Assembly: GCA_002069765.1 (NCBI GenBank) | Contig: MWBZ01000029.1 | Coordinates: forward strand, 1-43,082 | Source of the DNA: a bacterium ADurb.Bin243 | Lineage (GTDB): Bacteria; Muiribacteriota; UBA9980 | Reading direction: 5' to 3' | Length of the DNA stretch: 43,082 bases | Shown here: positions 32,513-39,257 of the stretch, in pieces | Numbering within the stretch: the stretch's first letter is position 1 | Layout: the number at the start of each line of letters is the position of its first letter | Program-made: the position numbers and the translations under genes | The notes under the pieces: model-generated | Databases searched by the model: none | The model's input: only the letters and a program-made list of their open reading frames with translations | What the model was told of the DNA's origin: nothing

Positions 32513-33110
32513 TTAATTTTTCTCCCGATTTTTCAAGCGACGTAAAAATAATGGCGGATTTTTGCTGGCTTAGCAAAAATTCCGGTTCCGCGCCGCTGAC
32601 AATTTCACGATATTTCTGCTTATATTCGTTGAGCTGAGCCATATATTCGGACTCCTTGCCGCTCTGCCTCAGGGAATCCATAAGCAAGAATTTAATTTCG
32701 AGCGTTTTAAAAGCCGGCACGTTGGGATATGATAAAGCCCTTTTAAAACAGCGGGCCGCGTCGTCGAATTTTGAAACCGAATAATATTTCATGCCTTCTA
32801 TGCAAGCATCCTCGTAAGGCGCCAGCACGGTTACTTCCGTGGTCGCCATGCCGATTATTACGGAACCGGCATTTTTTTTAATTTTCTTCATTATCGCGTT
32901 GTTATCGACTTCTTTCAGGTACGCATGAAAAGCGTTTATCATTCTGCCTTTTCTTAATTCGTCCACCCTTACGCCGGCCGGTTCGAGCATCTTTATTTCG
33001 TGTTTTTTAGACTCGCATGAACACCCCTGAATCAGACAGAAAGCGAGAAAAGTTATAAAATAAAAAGCGATGACCCCGATATATTTTTTTGCGTCCGTGT
33101 AAAAGCTCAT
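32475..33110 (-). CDS. TPR-type lipoprotein, first gene of the pilus cluster
   Basis: A 211-residue lipoprotein. With the start at the ATG 33110, the signal peptide (MSFYTDAKKYIGVIAFYF...) ends in the lipobox LIQGC and the mature protein begins at that Cys. The body contains TPR-like helices (MKYYSVSKFDDAARCFKRAL) near residues 125-145. The frame is open to 33182, but a start there would put about 24 residues before the signal peptide and leave no leader after the promoter at 33197-33225. Its end overlaps the next gene by 38 bases. Like the second lipoprotein in the cluster it may be a pilotin-type partner of the pilus; that is inference. Confidence 0.72.
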   Translation of the reverse strand: MSFYTDAKKYIGVIAFYFITFLAFCLIQGCSCESKKHEIKMLEPAGVRVDELRKGRMINAFHAYLKEVDNNAIMKKIKKNAGSVIIGMATTEVTVLAPYEDACIEGMKYYSVSKFDDAARCFKRALSYPNVPAFKTLEIKFLLMDSLRQSGKESEYMAQLNEYKQKYREIVSGAEPEFLLSQQKSAIIFTSLEKSGEKLNANIETGKAEQQ

Positions 33111-33196
33111 TCCACCGCGATAAACGCTTTCCGCCTTTCCGGATTCGAAGCCGGTAAAATAAAAACTAAGCGCGGCCGACAAACCCCGCTATAAAA

Positions 33197-33225
33197 ATTA
33201 TATTAAAAACAATCAATAAAGTCAA
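33197..33225 (-). promoter_or_regulatory. Promoter of the pilus cluster
   Basis: On the minus strand: -35 TTGACT (33225..33220), 17-bp spacer, perfect -10 TATAAT (33202..33197). The -35 lies inside the left arm of the inverted repeat 33215-33247. The transcript would start near 33190. Confidence 0.8.
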
Positions 33226-33247
33226 TATAATAATTATTGACTTTATT
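33215..33247. promoter_or_regulatory. Perfect 13-bp inverted repeat overlapping two divergent -35 boxes
   Basis: AATAAAGTCAATA (33215-33227) and TATTGACTTTATT (33235-33247) are exact inverse complements separated by seven bases. Each arm contains the TTGACT -35 box of one of two divergent promoters. It may be an operator seen by a dimeric regulator controlling both directions, or simply the result of near-identical -35 regions. Confidence 0.75.
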
Positions 33248-33265
33248 TATTTATTTTGATAATAT
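33237..33265 (+). promoter_or_regulatory. Promoter of the PocR-kinase cluster
   Basis: -35 TTGACT (33237-33242), 17-bp spacer, -10 TAATAT (33260-33265); the -35 lies in the right arm of the inverted repeat. Transcription would start near 33272, giving a leader of about 40 bases. Confidence 0.75.
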
Positions 33266-33311
33266 TCATCTTCGAAATCATCTTTAGAGTTTTTTTATAT
33301 AGCGGGTGAAT

Positions 33312-33911
33312 ATGAACGGCATCAAAAGCATGAAACTCCCCGATATCATCGACGTAAAAAGCCTGCAGCTAATGGCGGACCTGATTTATTCTTCGGCCGG
33401 CTTTCCGAGCGGCATAATAGGCGTCGATAACACCATTTACGTTGCGGCCGGCTGGCAGGATATCTGCACGAAATTTCACCGCGTAAATCCCGAATGCAGG
33501 GAGCTTTGCTTTAAAAGCGACGCTTTCATAAGCGAGCATCTCAACGACGAAGCGCGCTTCATCGAATACAAATGCCTCAACGGCCTGTGGGACATGGCTT
33601 CGCCGATCATCATCGACGGCGTGCATATGGCCACCCTTTTCCTCGGGCAATTTTTCTACGAAAACGACGAAAAAGATATCGACTCTTTCAAAGAGCGGGC
33701 GAAAAAGTTCGGCTTCGACGAAGCCGAATATCTCGAGGCGCTCGCTAAAGTGCCGGTTTTCACCCGCCAGAAAGTCCAATCCATCCTGGATTATTACAAA
33801 CTGCTGCTTAAAACGCTTGTAGAAACAGGCGATTCAAAGTATCGCCGGCTCCTCGCAGACACCAAACTAAAAAAAACGAAAACACTTTTTTTTCTCTTTT
33901 CAACGCGATGA
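33312..33911 (+). CDS. PocR-domain sensor, N-terminal part of a frameshifted histidine kinase
   Basis: A 199-residue reading frame that is a PocR ligand-binding domain almost throughout: WQDICTKFHRVNPECRELC (about 47-65), YKCLNGLWDMASPIIIDG (about 90-107) and MATLFLGQFF. PocR domains are thought to sense small hydrocarbon-like or similar ligands. The frame ends FFLFSTR-stop, but the +1-shifted base sequence reads SLFNAMNEGAALHKIVY, the standard start of the PAS domain in the next frame. One extra A in the A8 run (33869-33876) would fuse both into a kinase of about 550 residues. The ATG at 33312 has GGGTG three bases upstream, which is close; GTG at 33306 is the alternative. Confidence 0.8.
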   Translation: MNGIKSMKLPDIIDVKSLQLMADLIYSSAGFPSGIIGVDNTIYVAAGWQDICTKFHRVNPECRELCFKSDAFISEHLNDEARFIEYKCLNGLWDMASPIIIDGVHMATLFLGQFFYENDEKDIDSFKERAKKFGFDEAEYLEALAKVPVFTRQKVQSILDYYKLLLKTLVETGDSKYRRLLADTKLKKTKTLFFLFSTR

Positions 33912-34963
33912 ACGAAGGCGCCGCGCTTCACAAAATCGTTTACGGCGCCGGCGGCAAAGCTGAAAATTATATAATTATCGATATCAACAAACAGTATGAA
34001 AAAATAATAGGCCTGAAAAAAGAAGACGTTGCCGGCAAAACGTCTACCGAAGTTTACAAAGTCCCCGTGCCGCCTTATTTAGAAGAATTTACCTCCGTAG
34101 CGAGGGATAACAAAACTTTTCAGTTCGAAACTTATTTCGCCCCAATGGACAAGTATTTTTTGATTTCCGTTTTTTCATTCGAAGCGGACCATTTCGCCAC
34201 GATTTTTTTCGATATAACCGCCAATAAATTGGCGGAGCTCGAACGGGAAAAATTCATAAAGGAGCTCGAAAGTAAAAACGCAGAACTGGAACGCTTTACA
34301 TACACGGTTTCGCACGATCTTAAAAGCCCGCTTATAACTATTAAAGGCTTCCTCGGAATGCTGGATTCCGATATGGCTCGCGGCGACGAAAAGCGGATTA
34401 AAAGCGATATCAAACGCATAGCCGACGCGGCCGATAAGATGGCCTTTCTTCTCGACGATCTTCTCGAACTTTCAAGAATCGGAAGGATAATAAACCCTCC
34501 CAAACTTTTTCCTCTCGGGGAGCTGGTTTCGGAGGTCGCCGAACTTTTGTCTTCGACGATCGCCGCCAGCCGCGCCTCGATAAAAACGGCCGGCGAACTG
34601 CCTTCTGTTTTCGGCGACCGCAAGCGCATATTCGAAGTCATTCAGAACCTCGTCGAAAACGCCATCAAGTTCAAGCGCGACGACGCCGACCCTGAAATAG
34701 AAATAGGCGCGAAATCATCCGGCGATTCGACTATCGTGTACGTCAGGGATAACGGCATAGGAATCGAAAGCAAATATTTCGAAAACGTTTTCGGCTTATT
34801 CAATAAGCTCAACACCTCCAGCGCGGGAACCGGGATAGGGCTCGCCCTGGTCAAAAGAATCGCCGAAGTGCACGGCGGAAAAGCCTGGGTGGAATCAGAC
34901 GGGCCGGGCCATGGAAGCGTTTTTTACTTTTCGCTTCCCGAAATAAAAAAGGAGGAATTTTAA
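33908..34963 (+). CDS. PAS-histidine kinase (C-terminal part of the PocR kinase)
   Basis: A 351-residue frame: PAS (about 1-115, beginning NEGAALHKIVY and IIIDINKQYEKIIGL), coiled linker, HisKA with His in YTVSHDLKSPLITIKGF (about 136), and a complete ATPase domain (N box VIQNLVENAIKFK, DNGIGI, FGLFNKLNT, GTGIGLALVKRI). This kinase type pairs with Rcp1-like single-domain regulators in phytochrome systems, and such a regulator follows directly. The ATG overlaps the stop of the PocR frame (ATGA, 33908-33911), so reinitiation could make it as a separate protein. Alternatively it is joined by -1 frameshifting, or the gene is simply mutated. AAGGAGG for the next gene lies at its end. Confidence 0.85.
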   Translation: MNEGAALHKIVYGAGGKAENYIIIDINKQYEKIIGLKKEDVAGKTSTEVYKVPVPPYLEEFTSVARDNKTFQFETYFAPMDKYFLISVFSFEADHFATIFFDITANKLAELEREKFIKELESKNAELERFTYTVSHDLKSPLITIKGFLGMLDSDMARGDEKRIKSDIKRIADAADKMAFLLDDLLELSRIGRIINPPKLFPLGELVSEVAELLSSTIAASRASIKTAGELPSVFGDRKRIFEVIQNLVENAIKFKRDDADPEIEIGAKSSGDSTIVYVRDNGIGIESKYFENVFGLFNKLNTSSAGTGIGLALVKRIAEVHGGKAWVESDGPGHGSVFYFSLPEIKKEEF

Positions 34964-35398
34964 ATGGAAGGCTGCCCCTTAACAATATTGCTGGTCGAAG
35001 ACAATTCGGCGCATGCGGAGCTGGTCATGCGCAATTTCGAAGACCATCTCGTAGCCAATAAAATCTCATGGGTCGAAGACGGGGCCGCCGCGCTCGATTA
35101 TCTTTTCAGGCGCGGCAAATACTCCGACGAAAAGCAATATCCGATGCCGCAGCTTATCCTTCTGGATTTGAGGCTTCCTAAAATCGACGGCATAGAAGTT
35201 TTAAAAGAAATCAAGCAGGACGAAACCCTGAGAAATATTCCGGTCGTGGTCTTAACTACATCCGAGGCGGAGACGGATATCGCGAAAGCATACACCCATC
35301 ACGTCAACAGCTACGTAGTTAAACCTGTGGATTTTAACAGTTTCACAAAATTGATGAGAGACCTCGGCCTTTACTGGCTATGCTGGAACCGTAAATAA
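34964..35398 (+). CDS. Single-domain response regulator, Rcp1-like
   Basis: A 144-residue lone receiver domain. Acidic pocket in LLVEDNSAHAELV (residues about 10-22), phosphoacceptor Asp in LILLDLRLPKIDG, Thr in VVVLTTSEAE, Lys in YVVKPVDFNSF. The long insert before the phosphoacceptor strand (FRRGKYSDEKQYPMPQLI) is characteristic of the Rcp1 (cyanobacterial phytochrome regulator) family. With no output domain, it should signal by protein contact. It is preceded by AAGGAGG and starts right after the kinase stop, so kinase and regulator are co-expressed. The PocR kinase is its probable phosphodonor. Confidence 0.92.
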   Translation: MEGCPLTILLVEDNSAHAELVMRNFEDHLVANKISWVEDGAAALDYLFRRGKYSDEKQYPMPQLILLDLRLPKIDGIEVLKEIKQDETLRNIPVVVLTTSEAETDIAKAYTHHVNSYVVKPVDFNSFTKLMRDLGLYWLCWNRK

Positions 35399-35408
35399 CG
35401 AGGATTTT

Positions 35409-37026
35409 ATGGCTGACGAACCGATTATAAAAAAGATTTTGCTGGTCGAAGACGATGAAGCGCATGTAGAGCTCATCTCCTGCGCGTTCGAAAATTTCGG
35501 CGAAGGCCGTTCTGTAATTATTAACGCGAGCACCGTCGGCGAAGCGGCCGGCATGATAAAAAGCCAAAACTTCGATATCGCGATTTCAGATTACAAACTG
35601 CCGGACGGCGGCGGCGGCAGGCCTGGACATAAGGCGCGCGGGGCTCGACCCCAGGCTCCTTGCGTTTCTGGAAAGCAACATAAAATCGGTTTTTGAAGGC
35701 AAGCAAAAAGCTGAAACCGACTTCGTTCTTCCGGTCGGAACCGAAATAAAAGCTTTCGAATGCCGTTTTTTCCCCGAATTCGATATTTCAAGCAATATAA
35801 TATCCGTAGTATGCGTTATGCGCGACATAACCGCCCGCAAAAAATACGAAGCCGAGCTGAAAAAAGCCCGCGACGAAGCCGAAGCGGCCAACGTGGCAAA
35901 AACTCTTTTTATGGCCAATATGAGCCACGAATTAAGGACGCCCATGAACGGCATCATGGGATTTACCGAATTATTGAAAATGTCCGACCTCGGCGAAGAG
36001 CAAAAAGAGTTCGTAGAGCTTATATCGCTGTCTTCGCGCCATCTTCTTGAAATTATAAACGATATACTCGACTTTTCAAAGATAGAAGCCTGAAAGCTAA
36101 AGCTGATCAGTAAAAAATTCAACTTCAGAGAAAATATAACGAAACTATTCAATTTTTTCAACGCTATAAACAAAAATAAAGAGTTGAAAATAAGATATCT
36201 CATAGATCCAAAAATAGAAAATTCATATACTGGCGCTTCGCTACGCATAAATCAAATTCTTTCAAACCTCGTCTCGAACGCAATAAAGTTCACCCCTCGA
36301 GGCGAAGTCACGCTTTCGATTTACGAAGAAAGCAGAGGTAAAAGCGTTTCTATCGTTAAAATTACCGTCGCCGATACCGGAATAGGCATTAGCCGCGATC
36401 GCATCGATGAAATTTTCGATCCTTTTCACCAGCTCGAAAACTCTTATACCAAAAAGTACGCCGGAATAGGCCTCGGGCTTTCCATAGTAAAAAATCTGGT
36501 TTCGCTGCTTGACGGCGAAATAAAAGTCGAAAGCGAATTGAACCGCGGCACTTCCTTTATTTTAAAGCTCCCGCTGGAACGAAACCCCGATGAAACAAAT
36601 AGCGAAGAAGTTTTCGGACCGGCCCTCGCCGGCCAAAGCTCCCCGCCGGCGGCCGGAGTTAAACGGATATTGATCGCCGAAGACGATTTTTCCAACCGGA
36701 AGCTCATGCTGAAGATCCTTCACGAAAAAGGATGCGAAGCCGACATAGCCTGCGACGGACAGGAAGCGCTCGAAAAATATGCTAAAAACATTTACGGCCT
36801 GATCCTGATGGACGTTCAAATGCCCAGGCTCGACGGATTGAGCGCCATAAAAACGATCCGTGAAAAAGAGGCGGCCGGGGCGCCCCGCACCTGCATAATC
36901 GCGGTAACCGCCTTCGCGCTCAAACATCAGCAGGAAGAATTTATAGCGGCCGGGGCGGACGGATGCATTACCAAACCTTTCGATATAAACGACTTTTGGG
37001 ATGAAATAAAAAAATATTTGCGTTAA
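35409..37026 (+). pseudogene. Broken hybrid histidine kinase: REC(N-half)-PAS(C-half)-HisKA-stop-HATPase-REC
   Basis: Three lesions break one hybrid kinase. The receiver starts well (KKILLVEDDEAHVELISCAF, Asp in AISDYKLPDGG) but in the GGCGGC run at about 35607-35618 the frame changes and the sequence jumps to the middle of a PAS domain (GLDPRLLAFLESNIK and ECRFFPEFD). The second half of the receiver and first half of the PAS are missing. In the new frame HisKA follows (ANMSHELRTPMNGIMGF), then a TGA (36091-36093) where relatives have Gly in KIEAGKL. The same frame continues with a full ATPase domain and a terminal receiver (Asp in LILMDVQMPRLDG, Lys in ITKPFD). A good AGGA ribosome site precedes the ATG. 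The DNA just after the stop is visibly AT-richer than its surroundings. Confidence 0.85.
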
Positions 37027-37063
37027 TGCGCTAAAAAACGCTAATATAATTAATAACTTTTTA

Positions 37064-37092
37064 TTGACAAACAGAATTTAAAATCGTAAAAT
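37064..37092 (+). promoter_or_regulatory. Promoter of the MBL-BMP-M1 gene group
   Basis: Perfect -35 TTGACA (37064-37069), 17-bp spacer, -10 TAAAAT (37087-37092). Start near 37099 gives an untranslated leader of about 90 bases before the ATG at 37193; no clear riboswitch is seen in that leader. Confidence 0.8.
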
Positions 37093-37192
37093 AATAATTA
37101 CGTTAGTAGGAATATCCATAGCGGCGTGGTCATCAAAAGTTACATATTTATGTTTAATGTAATAGCACAGTAAATTTATAAGTTGGTGGTAT

Positions 37193-38185
37193 ATGAGGTT
37201 CACTTTTTGGGGGGTCCGCGGTTCAATTCCGGCTCCCGGGAAATCTACCGTAAAATATGGCGGCAACACTTCCTGTATTGAAATTTATATAAAAAGCCGT
37301 AATCAGGTGGTTATTCTCGACGCAGGCACGGGCATCCGCGAATTAGGCAACAACCTGCTGACGCGCTATAAACCCGGAACGCTTTCCTGCAACATTTTTT
37401 TAACGCATACGCACTGGGACCATGTTCAGGGTTTCCCTTTTTTCGCGCCCGCTTTTATAAGCGGCAATTCTTTCAACGTTTACGGACCGGTCACCTCTTC
37501 CATCAACGACGGAAGCAAAAAGCCTTATCTGAGCTTAAAAGACCTTTTTATAGAGCAGATGCGCTATCAATACTTTCCCGTCAAACTTGACGAAATGAAG
37601 GCCGAATCCAAATTCACCGAAATCAAAGAAGGCAGCTACGAAATAGACGGATTGAAGATACGCACGAAAACTCTCAATCATCCTGTTTTATGCATCGGTT
37701 ACCGCTTTTCGTTCAACGGTTCTGACGATCTGGTTTACTGCACGGATTCGGAACCTTACGTGAATTATTTTTTAAATAACTCCAGTGAAATGCCGGACGA
37801 CTTATTCGATCCGATATTTTACGAAACGCTGAAATCCAAACTCAAAGATCCTATAAGCGTAGAAAAGCTTTCTCTCGCCATGCAGGAAAACCTTAACCTG
37901 GTCAATTTCTGCAAAGACGCCCGCGCGCTGATTTACGATTCTCAATACAAAAAGAACGAATATCCCTCCAAAATCAACTGGGGCCATTCAAGGATAGACG
38001 ACGCTGTTTCAGTCGCATGCCGGGCAAACGTCGGCACTCTTTATCTTTTTCACCACGATCCCACGCGCTCCGACGGCGAAATAGAAGATATGTTAAGCTA
38101 CGCCCGCGAGCTCGCCGCGTCGCGTTTCAACAATAAAACCATTAAAATCGAGGCCGCCGAAGAGGGCCGCACTTTCGAATTTTAA
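37193..38185 (+). CDS. MBL-fold metallohydrolase (cyclic-phosphodiester hydrolase type)
   Basis: A 330-residue metallo-beta-lactamase-fold protein. It opens with the family block GVRGSIPAPG, YGGNTSC and ILDAGTGIRELG. The metal site is HTHWDH (about residues 79-84), with further ligands in TDSEP, DSQYKK, GHSRID and HHDP. This subfamily (RGSxPxPG...YGGNTxC) is commonly labelled as PhnP-like or cyclic nucleotide phosphodiesterase; often it is found with two-component genes, so a signalling role is possible. No membrane segment or signal peptide. ATG at 37193 with GGTGG upstream. It starts a new transcript and is followed by the BMP-like gene after 22 bases. Confidence 0.88.
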   Translation: MRFTFWGVRGSIPAPGKSTVKYGGNTSCIEIYIKSRNQVVILDAGTGIRELGNNLLTRYKPGTLSCNIFLTHTHWDHVQGFPFFAPAFISGNSFNVYGPVTSSINDGSKKPYLSLKDLFIEQMRYQYFPVKLDEMKAESKFTEIKEGSYEIDGLKIRTKTLNHPVLCIGYRFSFNGSDDLVYCTDSEPYVNYFLNNSSEMPDDLFDPIFYETLKSKLKDPISVEKLSLAMQENLNLVNFCKDARALIYDSQYKKNEYPSKINWGHSRIDDAVSVACRANVGTLYLFHHDPTRSDGEIEDMLSYARELAASRFNNKTIKIEAAEEGRTFEF

Positions 38186-38207
38186 AAAAACAGGCCGTTG
38201 ACAAATT

Positions 38208-39257
38208 ATGATATTTAATAAAAAAAGCCTTAAAAATGGCAATATTATCTTAACGATAATAATAGCCATTATAGCCATAATCATATTCACGTTCGCTTAC
38301 AGGGCCTATCTCGGCCTTGCCGGCAACGCGTATTCCAAATGCGCCGTTTTTCTTGCCCGCGGCGGCGGCGGCGACAAGGGATTTAACGATCTGGTAACGA
38401 ACGGGCTTCATAAAATCGAAAAAGACATGAAAGTCGAGCTCAATTTCAACGCGTATCAGGGCGACGACAAAAACATACAGGACGCTTCGTTTTTCGCAAA
38501 ACAAAAATACGATCTTCTTATCGGCGTGGGTTTCGAGTATGAAGAGCTTTTCTCTAAACTTTCAAGACAGTTTAAAAACACCCATTTCGTTATTATCGAT
38601 TCCGCCGTTACCGGTAAAAATACCGCTTCTCTAATATTTCGCGAGCACGAAGGCGGCTTTCTGGCAGGCGCTTTCGCGGCGCTTGTTTCAAAAGGCAAAC
38701 CCGTCGGGTTCATAGGCGGCATGATGATACCTCCTGTAGAGCGTTTCAGCGACGGCTTCGTAGAAGGCGCCAAACATATCAACCCTAAAATAAAGGTCGA
38801 AATCCGCTACGTCGGCAAAGACCCTTCCGCGTTCGCCAACAAGGCCGAGGCGAAAAAACTCGCCCTTCAGCTTTATAAATCCGGAGTTCAGATTATTTTT
38901 CACGCGGCCGGCGGGGCGGGACTCGGGGTCATAGAAGCGGCCGTAGATGCCAAACGCTATGTAATAGGCGTCGATTCCGACCAATCGGCGCTCGCGCCGG
39001 GCAACGTAATCACCTCGGTCGAAAAAAGGCTCGACGTAGTCATTTATGATTTTTTAAAAAGCGCGATCAAAGAAGGTTTCAAATCGGGCAAACGCAATTA
39101 CGGCGTCAAAGAAGGCGCGATCCGCCTCTCCAGTCTTGATTATTCAAAATTCAAAGTCATAACGCCCGAAGTCGAATCCAGGCTCGATAAAATCCAGAAA
39201 GATATAATCGAAGAAAAAATCGGCGTGTTAAAAAGCATTAAAAAACTTTATGACTAA
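38208..39257 (+). CDS. BMP/PnrA-family substrate-binding protein with N-terminal membrane anchor
   Basis: A 349-residue BMP family (Med/TmpC/PnrA) protein. The first 35 residues are a short charged head and an Ile-rich membrane segment without a lipobox, so it is probably anchored by an uncleaved helix. The binding domain shows the family features ARGGGGDKGFNDLV (about 48-61), YDLLIGVGFEY, HFVIIDS, EGGFLAGAFAALVSK, VGFIGGM, QIIFHAAGGAGLG and YVIGVDSDQ. These proteins bind nucleosides or similar ligands, usually for an ABC importer, but no permease or ATPase gene is nearby, so a sensing role is possible. The ribosome site is weak. Its end overlaps the next gene by eight bases. Confidence 0.9.
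   Translation: MIFNKKSLKNGNIILTIIIAIIAIIIFTFAYRAYLGLAGNAYSKCAVFLARGGGGDKGFNDLVTNGLHKIEKDMKVELNFNAYQGDDKNIQDASFFAKQKYDLLIGVGFEYEELFSKLSRQFKNTHFVIIDSAVTGKNTASLIFREHEGGFLAGAFAALVSKGKPVGFIGGMMIPPVERFSDGFVEGAKHINPKIKVEIRYVGKDPSAFANKAEAKKLALQLYKSGVQIIFHAAGGAGLGVIEAAVDAKRYVIGVDSDQSALAPGNVITSVEKRLDVVIYDFLKSAIKEGFKSGKRNYGVKEGAIRLSSLDYSKFKVITPEVESRLDKIQKDIIEEKIGVLKSIKKLYD

Noticed and set aside
36091-36093. TGA read as Gly (genetic code 25) because it sits at a conserved Gly and TGA is almost never used as a stop in this window
   Set aside because: The long intact genes, including the frame of more than 1,270 codons at the right end, contain no other in-frame TGA and use GGN for Gly. The same gene also has a deletion and frameshift, so a mutation is simpler. 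The EamA gene also ends in TGA.
36091-36093. Selenocysteine at this TGA
   Set aside because: Relatives have Gly, not Cys, at this position, and no stable hairpin follows immediately; the downstream bases are AT-rich.
36184-37026. Separate kinase gene starting at TTG 36184
   Set aside because: It is in the same frame as the HisKA part ending at 36093, and the sequence between continues the kinase without a ribosome site, so it is the tail of one broken gene.
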